Source: Lepturacanthus savala
Taxonomy: Eukaryota > Chordata > Actinopteri > Scombriformes > Trichiuridae
Length of the DNA: 64,000 nucleotides
NCBI GenBank assembly: GCA_030544235.1
Contig: CM060478.1
Location: 24,986,727 to 25,050,726 of the forward strand
Direction: 5' to 3'
Shown here: positions 1 to 11,808 of the stretch, one piece after another
How the letters are laid out: each line of letters starts with the position of its first letter
Position numbering within the stretch: the first letter of the stretch is position 1
Notes under the pieces: generated by a model
The model's input: only the letters and a program-made list of their open reading frames with translations
Told to the model about the DNA's origin: nothing
Databases searched by the model: none
Position numbers and translations under genes: made by a program

Positions 1-482
1 GAGATACAACAACGATGCTACAGCAAAGGGGAGCGAGGATGCCAGGTCAGCGGGGGGATGTCACAATTGCCCCACATTCAGAGATTGGGTACCAAGCCCC
101 AGCAAATACCAACAGCCTCAACACAAAAGCTGCTGACCTGAGAAGGAAGATCATGGCCCACTTAGAAACCTGGAGCCCCTGACGAATACTGAAGTTGACA
201 TGAAAAGTACCCTCAGAAGATCTGCTAGTAGATGTGAATACTGCACTATATCTGCTGACAATACCTGCAGAAATCCTCACTGAGACCAATCAACTGATAG
301 ACCGTATAGAACAGTAATCCTTGAGATGCTCAGGTACAAGACCAACTCAGGACATACCAGGCAGCACCCACCATGGTAGTTACTGTTAGTGACCAAGATA
401 AGGGCACCTAGCCAGCTAGCAGAGGTACAGAAAGGCAACATGGTGAATAAAGGACTGACTTTTGTGATATTGGGCTATATAA

Positions 483-510
483 ATAAAATTGAATTGAATT
501 GAATTAAAGG
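483..510 (+). repeat. L2-type LINE 3' tail inside the older LINE
   Basis: The sequence before this point, TGGGCTATATAAATAAA, followed by repeats of ATTGAATTGA is the usual 3' terminus of fish L2 elements. The same tail appears reversed at the 3' end of the L2 copy at 28,372. The preceding 470 bases may belong partly to this insertion; I cannot fix its left border. Confidence 0.5.
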
Positions 511-1165
511 GGCATCCAGGAAATACAACAAGGTCTCCACACAAGAATCACTTGAAACTGTTAAACTGAGACTAACAGCTCTAGCCACTTGACTGAAGCG
601 TTACTGCAAAGACGCAGAGGCCAGGAGAATAAACAAGCTGTTCTCCACTGCACCAGACAAGGTGTTCTCTCAGTGTCAGGGAAAAATCAACCAGTCAGAC
701 CCACCAAGAGCTGAGGTGGAACAATACTGGAAAGGAAGATGGCAAAGAGAGGCATCACACAACTCAGAAGCCAAATGGCTATCGGACCTAAGAGCTGACC
801 ACAGCAATCTCCCAGAACAAGAACCAGTAACTATCTCACTGGCAGACATCCAAGAAAGAGTGGCAAAGATGAAGAGCTGGACAGCACCAGGCCCTGATAT
901 GATACATGCCTACTGGCTGAAGAAGCTTACTGCATTCCTGGCAGCACAGATGAACCACCTGCTGAGGGACCACCCAGAGTGGCTAACCCAGGGCAGGACA
1001 GTCCTTATCCTGAAGGACCCCCAGCAGGGACTCATCCCATCCAACCACTGGCCAATAACCTGTCTATGCACAACATGGAAGACCCTGTCAGGCATCATTG
1101 CGGCTAAGATGAGTTGTTCGGGTTGGATATGTGTGGCTGAATGGTATCTAAGAGAGGCAAGATGA
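511..1165 (+). pseudogene. LINE RT N-terminal coding remnant
   Basis: This frame reads through peptides such as RRINKLFSTAPDKVF, VEQYWKGRW and KSWTAPGPDM, typical of the region leading into and starting the reverse transcriptase of R2/R4/NeSL-like LINEs. An in-frame TGA at 590-592 interrupts the coding sequence, and homology is lost near 1,110 where the RT core should continue. The copy cannot make a working enzyme. It has no relation to either host gene. Confidence 0.7.
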
Positions 1166-1189
1166 TCAGAACTGAAGGAGTCGAGCTAC

Positions 1190-2450
1190 AACATAGGTGA
1201 TATCCATGGCAGCTACAAGTACCTTGGTATCCCACAAGCTAATGGAAACAATGAGGAGGCTGCAAGGAAGTCACCCAAAAAGAAATACCTCCAGAGAGTA
1301 AGGCAAGTCCTGAAAAGCCAGCTGAATGGAAGAACAAGATTAGAGCCATCAACATGTACGTACTGCCGGTCATCAGATACCCTGCTGGGATCATAAGTTG
1401 GCCAAAGGAGGAGATAGAAGCCACTGATATCAAGACAAGAAAGCTCCTCACCATGCATGGAGGGTTCCACCCCAAATAGAGCGCCCTGAGACTGTACGCT
1501 AAGCAGAAAGAAGGAGGCCAAGGCCTCATGTCTATCAAGGTCACAATCCAGAATAAAACATCAAACATCCAAGAATACATCAAGAAAATGGCCACTAAGG
1601 ATGAACTGCTAAGTGAATGCCTCAAGCAGCAGAGACCCAGAGAGAGTGCAGAAGAAGATGAGCAATCAACGGAGCAGACAAAATGGAATGTACCACCATC
1701 AAATTGAAGAAGTGGCTGATATGGAAAAGACATACCAGTGTCTGTTAAAGGCTGGACTTACAGACAGCACAGAGGCACTAATCATGGCAGCACAAGAACA
1801 GAACCTAGGTACCAGAGCCATAGAGACCAGGATCTGCCATAGTAGATCAGACCCAAGGTCAAAGATGAAACAATCCAGCTCATAGTGGCAGGGTGGAAGA
1901 TGCAAGCCGGGTCAGCTACATGGCGAGGTACAACCAGGTAGCTGGAATAGTGGACAGAAACATTTGGACCCAGTATGGAATAGAAGTACTCACATCACAA
2001 TGGGCTGCACCACAGAAGGTGGCTGAGAACAGCAGTACCAAGGTTCTGTTGAACTTCAATTTCTAGACTGACAAACAACTCCTGGTTAACCAACCAGACA
2101 TAGTGGTGATGGACAAAGGTCAGAAGAAGTCGTGATAGGTGTGGCGATACCAGCTGATCCAACATCAGAAAGAAGGAACATGAAAAGTTTGAACAGTACC
2201 AAGGGTTGAAAGAACAGCTGGAACAGATATGGAAGGTCAAGGCAGCGTGATCCCTGTTGTATTAGGAACACTCTGTGCAGTGACCCTTAACTTGGAGAGT
2301 GGCTCCAACAGATCCCAGGAACAAAATCTGAAGAGTCCAGAAGAGTCAGTCGTAGGAACAGCTGAGATACCGAAGGACCTAAAGAACTCCCAGGTCTCTG
2401 GTAGAGGACCCCAGGCCCTGAGAACACACAGATACCACCCAGGAGGGGGA
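1190..2450 (+). pseudogene. LINE C-terminal coding remnant (frameshifted)
   Basis: Starting at 1,214 the frame reads YKYLGIPQANG and KKYLQRVRQVLKSQLNG. A frameshift near 1,330 moves the continuation (INMYVLPVIRYPAGIISW) to another frame, where further peptides (KLLTMHGGFHPK, YIKKMATKDELLSECLKQQ) follow an in-frame stop near 1,480. The last readable piece, around 2,220-2,440, contains AVIPVVLGTL-like sequence typical of the end of this LINE group. It is the C-terminal partner of the RT remnant upstream, separated by a deletion. Confidence 0.65.
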
Positions 2451-2496
2451 GAAGGAGATATATATATATGGGTCATTCTGAAATTGCGGGTACATT

Positions 2497-3160
2497 TCAA
2501 GTTTAGAAAAAAAAAATTTTTTTTGGTCTTTTTTCTGTAATTTTTTTTTCAATTCTCAGAGAGAATACTTAAAATTTTACAATTCTAGTATTTGCCAAGC
2601 TTAACCATCTAAGATTTTTATTATTTTAAATGAAAATCTAAGAACTAAGAGTATATTTTGTCAACTCTGTTATGGACAAAGTGGGTGAAATATTACTTGT
2701 AGTCAAATTCAATTCATGTTAAAATCACTCCTCCCCTGAAAGAACTTTTGTCCCTTTATCCATTTATTAAACTTTTAGTTTACTAGGATAAAGATAATTT
2801 TTTTAGGAGTCAAAACATTGAAACATATCTTTGAAAAGTTGCCAAGAGCGCTTACATTTTCTCATTTTATAGCTTTAAAAATTATTCAAATGCATTGACA
2901 TTTCCTGTAAGGAGAAAGTTAATCATGACACAGCCTCTGATTTATTTGTAGACAATAACATGTATTTAATTGTCATTTTTTTTAAACAAAACATGGGCAA
3001 AAACAGAGTTGACGTGACATGAACAGAGTTGACAGAACAGAATTGACACACCATGAACTTGAGTCCAAAAACTCCAACATTACAAATTTTAAAACTTTCA
3101 CAAATATGAAAACATCTCACATTAACTTGTATCAGAACATCTATGAAATTGACTTGATTA
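2497..3160. other. Left subterminal region of the DNA transposon
   Basis: AT-rich sequence without a credible gene. It carries the GTCAACTCTGTTA-type motif at 2,660-2,672 (forward) and, reversed, at 3,002-3,013, 3,022-3,033 and 3,036-3,047 (one mismatch). Such subterminal arrays often bind the transposase; that role is inferred here. Confidence 0.6.
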
Positions 3161-3199
3161 ATTGTTCATTTGTTAAAAATAATCCTTAAAACAAAAATA

Positions 3200-3445
3200 T
3201 AAAGGCCTATAATCACAACTTGTAGGCCACCATCTCTTTGAATCCCTGGGGGGACTCTCTGTCTTCCTATCTGTTTCCGTGTTTTTGAACCAGGGGATTC
3301 AGTCGTCTGTGTCAATCTCTGAATGCGTTTCCTGTATTTTTGGATAATAGTATTCTTTTCTTTCATCAAAAGATTCAATCTTTTATTTTCTCTGTATAAC
3401 TTGGAATTCTCTCGTTTTATTCGTTTCCGTCCTGATGTCCTTTGT
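3200..3445 (-). pseudogene. Coiled-coil coding exon remnant of the DNA transposon
   Basis: On the minus strand, after a plausible acceptor (ttgctcattacag), one frame reads RQRTSGRKRIKREN followed by KLYRENKRLNLLMKEKN and QKYRKRIQRL. This is a strongly basic, leucine-rich segment that looks like a coiled coil, and it ends at TESPGSKTRKQIGRQR. It resembles the basic/coiled-coil part of uncharacterised repeat-encoded proteins in fish and cnidarians, from memory only. Together with the short exon at about 3,640-3,704 it is the only coding trace left in this element. The frame across the presumed intron does not join cleanly, so it is probably decayed. Confidence 0.5.
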
Positions 3446-3639
3446 CTGTAATGAGCAAAAAATACAGTATATTATTTACCAAATTAATTTAACATATCTG
3501 CAAGTATTTTATAGTTTTTCGTTCATCATGTGGAGTATCTAATAATGAAAGAACTACATGTCTAAATCTATAGCAGTTTACTATACTGTAATATTAAACT
3601 CATTGACCTGCTGTCACCTAACCATCCTAACCTGGGTAA

Positions 3640-3704
3640 CCAGGATCAGCATCTCGCTGTGCCCTGTACTGTCGCTGTCTTTCTGCCGCTGACAACATTT
3701 TCAT
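3640..3704 (-). pseudogene. First coding exon remnant of the DNA transposon
   Basis: Minus strand, starting at the ATG ending at 3,704 (preceded by ttactttccag), the frame reads MKMLSAAERQRQYRAQRDADP. The AERQRxYRAxRDADP motif is the recognisable start of a family of repeat-encoded basic proteins in fish genomes. A possible donor follows the last codon. No other gene lies nearby. Confidence 0.5.
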
Positions 3705-4626
3705 GACCTGGAAAGTAATCATAAATCTTACCTTTACAGAATAAAATACCCATAACTCTCAATATATTTATAAAATAAAGCAAAATGGTTACAAGTGACA
3801 AAATCGTGCGACTCTGTTAGTCATCGTCAAACTCTGTTATCATTAAAATCTTGGCACTTGCAACAGAGTTGACGATAACAGAGTTGATGTTTTCCACCAT
3901 TTTGTGCCTTTACTCCATGTGCTATCTTAAAGCCAGACAACACATGTCATGAATAAAACCGCAATTTTATGAAGTTTTATCAAATATATATTTTTTTTAA
4001 AAGGAAGGAGAGATTCATTACAACATCACATAAACAGTTTTGACGCATAATTAATCTACTCTTGGTGTATTCCGAACATTTTGCACAAAATAATGAAGAG
4101 CAAAAGTTAAACTTACCATAGTTCCCTCCAAGGAAGTGAAGAAGAGGAAATGACATCATTTGGTGCAGGTCACATGATTTTTTTTGAATGCTGTTGGGTA
4201 TTTTTATGCAGTTTTGTAACAGAGATAACAGAGTTGACAAGACCCCTAGGACAGATACATTTTATATATTTTTAAATATTAATATTGCCTGCATTATAAA
4301 ACAAAATGTTCTGTGCAACTAATAATATAAATATTTACAGATTTAGCATAAAAAATTGGCACATTTTCAGCAATTATGTAATGTTTATTTAAGTCGAACA
4401 TGTGAATCTCTATGCTGGGACAGGCAAAAATTGATGGTGTGGGAATCATTTAATGAATATTTAACACATCAATTGTGCATAAAATGTACATTAAACATTA
4501 TTATGGGTGAAAATACAGTTTATTTAATGATAATATTTGAAGCAGATTCTGTTAAGATTTTTTCTGGGGAAAATAACTTAAGAGTTTTTGGTGGGACACC
4601 AAATGTACCCGCAATTTCAGAATGAC

Positions 4627-4628
<2 letters not shown>

Positions 4629-4699
<71 letters not shown>
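4629..4699. repeat. (AT)n microsatellite
   Basis: About 71 bases of uninterrupted AT, directly next to the right TIR of the DNA transposon. It is probably the remaining half of the AT tail of the LINE at 1-2,469. Confidence 0.95.
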
Positions 4700-4703
<4 letters not shown>

Positions 4704-4919
4704 CACTTTAAAAACTATAAGTTTTCTGTGTCATAACTACATCTCTGACGTTTATAACAAACCAAACCAAAAATCTGTTGAAAATTAAGTTTTGGTCATT
4801 TAAAAGAATGTGCATTATTGCATTGTTATGGTTGAACAAGCTCCCTGTAGTAAGATGGCTGCCAGTGCTGACGTTTGACTCCACTGGCTGTCAGCACAGA
4901 TGAGACATCAGATGTCATA

Positions 4920-5178
4920 TTATTGGATTCCAGTTTCTCTTCTCTGATTATTTCCTGGTTTCTTTAGTCTCTATAATAGTAAACTGATGATCTTTGGGTT
5001 GTGACTGTTGGTCTGGACAAAAAAAACACATTTTAGGTTGAATCTTCAGCTTTGGAAACACTGATCCACATTTTATACCATTTAATGAACCAAACAACTA
5101 ATCAATTAATCTTTCAATAACCAATTGATTAATCCACTATCAGAATAGTTGGATAGTTAGTTAGTTGCAGCTCTATTT
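4920..5178 (-). mobile_element. 330-bp TIR repeat family, copy 1
   Basis: Reverse-orientation copy of the most abundant repeat in this window. It contains the conserved core (CCAGTTTCTCTTCTCTGATT, GGTTGTGACTGTTGGTCTGG) and ends with TTGCAGCTCTA, the terminal inverted repeat. The 5' part is lost. Confidence 0.8.
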
Positions 5179-6414
5179 TACGACAGAAAACAAATCAGGT
5201 TCTTTTTACAATTTATCATTTCTTACATTTGGCATTTCACTCATTAAGCTTCAGATATAAACCTTAAGATGCTATGTTATAGTTTCTACAAGTTTAAAAG
5301 AAACCACATTTATTTCAGATACTTAAAATCAACTTAAGTGCCCCCCCAATAAATAGAATAGAAAAATATTATACTACCATATGAGATCATGAATCAATGA
5401 TGGAAAAACAAAGGAAATCTTTGGTTGAGGACAACCCTGACTTCTTGTTCCCTCCTCCCTCCCCCTACTCTCTGTTACTATGGTAACTTCCATCATTAGA
5501 GCTGGTTAACGATCAATAGGTCTGATCTTAACCAGCAGACTGGTAAAAAGAGGCTGATTCCGGACAAATGTTGAACTAGTGGTGTGATAAATGACATACT
5601 GGCTACTACATTATACTTCAATTATATTTTCTTCCATGTAGCTAGCTGCTAGCTGACTGTCAGAATTAGCTGTTAGCCACTGGCCCCACCAACTGAAAAA
5701 CAGCATCTGGACCAAACCATTTTGAGGAATAAGGGGGGTTATAATTTTACAATAATTAGGAAACACATTGTTTTACATTTAGCAGCACATTTTTTGACAT
5801 TTTCTTCAATATTCAAAATTATTTATTTGTATTTACAAACATTTTTTGTGGGGTTGGTCCCTGATTTCCACCTGTTTTGTATCTGCATGCTGTGTACCAC
5901 TCAGTGACTCTAGAGCGACAATAGGCTGCTTCAGGACTTTTTCTCATCCTTGGCGTTTATTGTTTCATATAGACTGTGAGAGACTGAACCAGCTTCAGTC
6001 CTGGTGTCTACAGGTTGAGGGGAAGAGGTTTAGCGTGTTGGAGCCTCCATGTTCAGCCTATCTGCAGCAGGTTGATGAGCTGGAGACCACGTTAGACAGG
6101 AAGTCAATCCTTGTCCCTAAGTGTCTGTGCTGTTGTATCCTGGATTTGGATTTGGAGAGGATTTGGAGTCCTGATATAGAGGTGTTGACTATCTCCCTAC
6201 AGCTTTTTGTTACTCACCATTCGTCATGTCTGTGGCTCAGCTGATCGCTAATGTCATATATGCACAGATGCTCTGTAAGTCATCCCTGGTGATTACGATC
6301 ACTGGCAACTAAAAAAGACTCTGAGGACATAAACAGCATGTCACACATGTCACAGAGGAATCTACTGTAGTGTCCTGGTGATTATACATCATGACTTCAC
6401 ATTGGGGTACCTTA
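5179..6414. other. Unassigned intergenic DNA
   Basis: No gene or repeat family recognised. The open frames here have no familiar motifs, and 5,846-6,244 is discussed under rejected items. Confidence 0.4.
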
Positions 6415-6517
6415 CATCAGAAGGTCCATGTTACAGTCCTGGTCCAGGTTCCAGTCCTTGGTCTGAGTCCTTTCTGTGTGGAGTTTCATGTTCTCTCTGT
6501 ATCTGGTGGGTTTTCTC

Positions 6518-6556
<39 letters not shown>

Positions 6557-6655
6557 CCAGGCTGCTACCTGTCTGATTGGATCCTGCCTCTCACCAGTAA
6601 TGAGCTGTGATTGGCTGCAGCAGACCATGTGACCCTAGTGAAGAATAAACATACA
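6415..6655 (+). mobile_element. tRNA-like SINE fragment split by (GT)n
   Basis: The left part (CTGAGTCCTTTCTGTGTGGA, GTTCTCTCTGTATCTGGTGG) and right part (GCTGTGATTGGCTGCAGCAG, ACCATGTGACCCTAGTG) match the SINE family whose fuller copy lies at 38,088-38,487 on the other strand. The (GT)n at 6,519-6,554 replaces the GT-rich middle of the SINE. Confidence 0.7.
6519..6554. repeat. (GT)n microsatellite
   Basis: Eighteen uninterrupted TG units inside the SINE fragment. Confidence 0.95.
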
Positions 6656-6729
6656 TGAATAGAACATGAATGACTGACTGTCATTGATCATCATATCATA
6701 TCATCAAAGCAGATATATCATGTAAAGCT

Positions 6730-7066
6730 GTAATTATCAACTATTCTGATAGTCAATTCATACATTGATTATTGAAATGAATATTTGATTAGTTTGGTTC
6801 GTATAATGTTATATAATGTGGATCAGTGTTCCATCAAAGCTGAAGATTAAACCCAAAATGTATTTTTTTGTCCAGACCAACAGTCCACAACCCAAAGATC
6901 ATCAGTTTATTATTATAGAGACTAAAGAAACCAGGAAATAATCAGAGAAGAGAAGCTGGAACCAGAGAGTTTGGACATTTTCTTTTACAAATGTCTGAAA
7001 TATTAATCAATTATTAAAATGATGATGATTAATCAATTAATAGACTAATCATTGCAGCTCTAGTAA
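6730..7066 (+). mobile_element. 330-bp TIR repeat family, copy 2
   Basis: Nearly full copy: an ATTCTGATAGTCAATTCAT-like 5' part, the conserved core (CCAGACCAACAGTCCACAAC, GAGACTAAAGAAACCAGG), and the 3' terminus CATTGCAGCTCTA. It carries no coding capacity. Confidence 0.85.
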
Positions 7067-8605
7067 ATTTCTGTGGCCAGTTGGTTATATGACAATAATC
7101 CATATTTAAAAGTCCCACAACACAACTTTTAAAGATAAATCAATGTCACACCTGTGTTAAGATGGATTTACTGAAAACTGAATCAAATTATTTAAAAGAC
7201 TAAAATTCAGCAGTAAGACATGAAGACAGGACAGGAACTCCACCTGATCCTTTATTTATTAGTAGGGGTGACAGAAGGTAAATTGAGTTTGGTCAAACTT
7301 TTTGGTAAAACACTTGGGACAATATTATTACTTATTTAGAATCAAAAACCTAAAATTAAGCTCTATTATTAATCTTTATATCCTCTTCAATAAATTTTAC
7401 ATCCATAAAGTAAATTTCAAAACTCACCACCATCATTTAAATTATTTCTGATTGAAATCGATTAATTCTACTTTAAATCTATTAAACTGTTTACAAATAA
7501 TAATACTACTAATAAAAATATACACTTATATTAGATATCTACTCTGAAATCTTTATTTAATAATAAACTGTCTCAATTATTTTTGGAAGATTAAACTACA
7601 AAGTCTGATTTTTGTTTTTTTTTTGTTTTTTCTTTATCTTATATACAGATGTATATTCATTCATTATATGTTCATTATACATTTTCATGTGTTTGTTTTA
7701 TGTCTACTGGGTGTGAACTGGACTGCATGATTTTTTTGTACAATTTGAATTGTTAAAATTTTGAAAGAAAAAAAATATGTGGATTTAATACTCCAATTTA
7801 GATTCTTTTCTGATTTGTAGATATAAAGACAAAACATTTTTTTTAACTTCAGTTTACATTGGCTTCTAATTCAGCTTATTTCCCTGTCAATTCTAATTAC
7901 CTGTAATTATAAAACATAATGTTATGCCATTGGGAGACAGTGTGTGAATAGTGACACTGCCCTCTCGTGGTCAAACAGCACAACTGCTGTCACTGGGTTA
8001 GTTCTCACATTAACTTCCCTACTTTATAGTCTAGTGTGTGTATAAAGCAACTATTGCGGCTTTCCCAATCCTTTAAAAGTCGCTGCAAGGCTGATGTTAG
8101 GTCCGGTATATTTCGCATGACGCGCTGATGTTCAGAGTAACGTGATGAGTCCAGATATATTGAAAGTTCAACGTGTTTAATAAGATGAAAATGAATGGCA
8201 TGTATCATATCACATTTAACTGAAACAAAAAGCGGTCAACAAAAATTACGGCTACCTACACCTGCCTCGCTCCTTTCCCAGTGCAGGTGATTCAGCCACT
8301 GATATAACTTCCGTCAATCATCTGCTGACACCCATGTGACCCAAACCACACACATCACCGTGACAACCAGACCAAATAAATCAAACCAAAAATTCTAATA
8401 TAACAAACAATATATGGCTCCTACAGCAACATTAAAGTATTATTCAGCTAAATCAATATTACCAAATTATTTTAGTGTTTCTACATCTTCTATGTTTTTC
8501 TCTGTGTGATTATTATATCTCACTTTGTTAAATATTAATTATTTCTGTCTCTGAAACACAATTTCTGTGTGGATTCATGGTTTCACCTCAGTATGAGGAA
8601 AATCA
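7067..8605. other. Unassigned AT-rich intergenic DNA
   Basis: No gene, RNA or known repeat recognised. The block around 7,930-8,360 is less AT-rich and appears single-copy within the window. Confidence 0.4.
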
Positions 8606-8938
8606 CTCATGGATCTGATAGTATTCTGATAGTTAATTGATAGTAATTCATTGATTAGTAGTCTGGTTTATTAAATAGTGTAAAATGTGGATCAGTGTTT
8701 CCAAAGCTGAAGATTCAACCTAAAATGTCTTTTTTTTGTCCAGACCAACAGTCCACAACCCAAAGATCATCAGTTTACTATTATAGAGATTAAAGAAACC
8801 AGGAAATAATCAGAGAAGAGAAGCTGGAACCAGAGAATTTGGACATTTTCTTTGGAAAAACATCTCAAATCAATTAATCAATCACAGTTGTTTAATTGAA
8901 TAGTTGGCAACAACTTGATTAATCATTGCAGCTCTAGT
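8606..8938 (+). mobile_element. 330-bp TIR repeat family, copy 3
   Basis: Nearly complete copy with the conserved core and the 3' end CATTGCAGCTCTAG. Confidence 0.85.
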
Positions 8939-9469
8939 TTTCTAGTCTCCTTCAGTAAAAATGTCTGATTAATTAAAAAATATAAAACTATATGTAAAAG
9001 AAATGATAAACAATATTTATGAGCACATAATCCAACTCACATATAAACTGAAGAAAATAACTTTTCTGTTTTCTGTTGTGTTGGTTGCCTTCATAATGAG
9101 AATAGATTTTTTTATTTGTATTATGAAGAATTTGTAAACTACTGGTTCCTTTTAATATGATAATATTAATCAAATTATCAAATATTATCAAAATAGTTGA
9201 CAATTATTGTATAACTTGCAGCTTCAAATCCTCAGATTCAGATAATTCTCCTCAACATCCACCAACAGCACTGTTTCCTTCTTCTCATCTTCCCAACCAG
9301 CCCTTTAACATCCATTAATAAGCTCGAATTTACACTCATTAAACACGTGTGTGCTGTCAGTGTGACACGTTAAGAAGAAGCTGATCAGCAACAACTCATC
9401 ACAGAATAAATAACAGCTGGAATACACTCCACTAACAGCCCAGCAGCCAGGGGCGAGAGACTATGCTGC

Positions 9470-9475
<6 letters not shown>

Positions 9476-9500
<25 letters not shown>

Positions 9501-9502
9501 GG
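9476..9502. repeat. (GA)n microsatellite
   Basis: Short uninterrupted GA run. Confidence 0.9.
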
Positions 9503-9690
9503 TTCTATCCTACATTTCTCTATCTGAATTATCAACAGGAATTTGATTTAGATGCAAATGTAAAGGTGAGAGGGAAAAGTCTGGGATGATTCTCTGTGTG
9601 GACATAAATTAATCTTTGGTTAAAGTAAAGATTTATTATATTTATTCTAGTTATTATCCATATATTATATATATTCTAGTAATTATCTTT

Positions 9691-9802
9691 ATATTATATT
9701 ATATTATATTATATTATATTATATTATATTATATTATATTATATTATATTATATTATATTATATTATATTATATTATATTATATTATATTATATTATATT
9801 AT
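9691..9802. repeat. (ATATT)n pentanucleotide array
   Basis: About 22 perfect ATATT units with no visible interruptions, which suggests recent expansion. Confidence 0.95.
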
Positions 9803-9935
9803 CAGTGTTGTCAGAGACACGGTGAGTTCAATGATCCGTAAAATTAAACTTTAAGGTGTTAAAAGGATTCTACAGGAACGTTGGAACTAAAACTATCAAA
9901 TCCACCTGATCGTGATTAATCACACTGACCCTACG

Positions 9936-9936
<1 letters not shown>

Positions 9937-9970
<34 letters not shown>

Positions 9971-10025
9971 TACACTGATACACACACACACACTAACACA
10001 CACATACACTGATACACACACACAT
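9937..10025. repeat. (CA)n, compound
   Basis: CA tract followed by a duplicated TACACTGATACACACAC segment. Confidence 0.9.
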
Positions 10026-10360
10026 ATTGGCATCATCACTCACAAGTTTAAAAAAATCAATAAAGAATTTATTCAAACTTGAGGTTTATTATGATAAGAA
10101 TTAGATATAAAATATATTTCCTACAACAACAACAACAACAACTATAATAATAATAATAATAATAACAATCTCTGCCACCAAGCTACCATTACTGTAAATA
10201 ATCTGGATCTATGACAACAGCAGTTGTCCATAATTAAATTTAAAATATGTAATTAAAATAAGAAAATAATCATTAAATCTGCTACTGATGATAAAACATG
10301 GTAAAGCTTTAGATGCAGTTTATATTATAATGATTCATCTGTGTCAGCAAGTCCACTGAT

Positions 10361-10523
10361 GGGGGGGGGGGGGGGTCAGATCAGGTCTAAGTTCAGGTCC
10401 AGGTCCGGGTCTAGGACCAGATCCAGGTCCAGGTCGAAGTCCAGATCCAGGTCCAGTTCTAAGTCCCGGTTCAGGTCCAGTTCAAGGTCCAGGTCCAGAT
10501 CTAGGTCCAGGTCTTGGTCTAGT
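10361..10523. repeat. Poly-G run and GGTCCA hexamer minisatellite
   Basis: Fifteen consecutive G are followed by about 148 bp of degenerate hexamers (AGGTCC, AGATCC, AAGTCC). The array reads as Arg-Ser dipeptides in one frame, but this is a by-product of the hexamer and not evidence for an SR protein. Confidence 0.85.
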
Positions 10524-10789
10524 TAATTGGACTGTTTAATTTTCCAGCTGGTTGAATTAATGATTTTTCTCTCAGTGTTTTTCTGTTATTTCTGAGGTTT
10601 AAAAGCTCCAGGACTGAGGAAAACCTTTTCATTTAGTTAAAACACATGATCCACATTTATAATGAAGATTTAAAACACATGTTATTATTTATGATATGTT
10701 GTATTAGTGCTGTTGTCCTGACTTGTTGTTTGTCTTCACAAATAATGAGAAGAATCTCAGTTTTCATTATTTTGTAATTAATTAACTTA

Positions 10790-11149
<360 letters not shown>

Positions 11150-11400
11150 ATGAGGAGCAGATGAAGTGTGTCATCATTATTCTTCCAACACAAAGCTCCA
11201 TGACTCCATTCATTCATGGCCGTGTTTTACCGCAGCGACAAAAGACGCGATGAGTCCATCAATCACAGAGAGAGACACACAACCAGACCGGGTCCACATG
11301 GGTCCACATGGGTCCACCATATGGACCCGGACCCGCTGCTCTGGTCTCGGCTTTGTTGCGCTGAGACCCGCAGCGGCCGGTTTGGTCAACAGCCTCAGGG

Positions 11401-11401
<1 letters not shown>

Positions 11402-11493
<92 letters not shown>
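11402..11493. repeat. (CA)n microsatellite
   Basis: About 46 uninterrupted AC units. The 256 bp between it and the GT tract is unique sequence. Confidence 0.95.
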
Positions 11494-11495
<2 letters not shown>

Positions 11496-11802
11496 CTTCT
11501 TCGCTCCAGATTGTGTTTCTCACAGAGAAAAATAAATAAAATGCGCTGTAGGTCAGAAATTTCCGCTATACATTGATTCGATGATTTCCAGAGAACCGGA
11601 TGAAACGTCACGCACTACACTGAATTCCATGAAATATATGATAGAACTGTGCCGAATATTTGAAAACGTATTTTTATTTGGCATTGTTTTATTTTACATG
11701 ATAATTTATACAGTTTGATGTGTTTTAAAGGCACTTTAGCGGTGTTACAGCGCGTTCAGCTACAGTAATAATGATGATGATAATAATTATATTAAACTCA
11801 TA

Positions 11803-11808
11803 TTTATT
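11803..11808 (-). terminator. Candidate poly(A) signal of the LBX gene
   Basis: TTTATT on the plus strand gives AATAAA on the coding strand, 218 bp beyond the stop codon. Similar hexamers lie at 11,688-11,693 and 11,673-11,678. Which one is used cannot be decided from sequence. Confidence 0.3.

Larger units (their letters stand above)
1..2469 (+). mobile_element. R2/R4/NeSL-like non-LTR retrotransposon, degenerate
   Basis: A plus-strand LINE remnant fills the left end of the window and is probably cut by the window edge. Translated pieces follow the order of a single-ORF site-specific LINE: a region before the reverse transcriptase (511-850), the start of the RT domain (about 850-1,110, with a WTAPGPDMIHAYWL-like motif), then a C-terminal portion (1,205-2,440) with YKYLGIPQANG and later AVIPVVLGTL-like peptides. 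The central RT motifs, including the catalytic YxDD box, are missing between about 1,110 and 1,205, so the copy has a large internal deletion plus stops and frameshifts. Its 3' end runs into (AT)n, which is interrupted by the DNA transposon that follows. The clade assignment rests on motif memory and is moderate; the non-LTR nature is firm. Confidence 0.75.
2470..4628 (-). mobile_element. 2.16-kb DNA transposon with perfect 28-bp TIRs
   Basis: The first 28 bases (2,470-2,497, beginning GGGTCATTCTGAAATT) are the exact reverse complement of the last 28 (4,601-4,628, ending AATTTCAGAATGACCC). Both ends abut (AT)n, (AT)6 on the left and a 71-bp tract on the right, so the target duplication cannot be resolved, but insertion into the AT tail of the upstream LINE is evident. 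Inside are about ten copies of a motif close to GTCAACTCTGTTA in both orientations, clustered toward the two sides. Minus-strand coding remnants encode a short basic, coiled-coil-like protein. Perfect TIRs with a tiny coding remnant suggest a recently moved, internally deleted, non-autonomous copy. The superfamily is not assigned. Confidence 0.85.

Noticed and set aside
5846..6244. 132-codon open frame with an LEPPCSAYLQQVDELE peptide
   Set aside because: No recognisable domain, no splice support, and TA-rich flanks. It may be an old repeat-encoded fragment, but I cannot support a gene.
10341..10526. Arg-Ser-rich open frame resembling an SR protein
   Set aside because: It is a translation of a GGTCCA hexamer minisatellite next to a G run.
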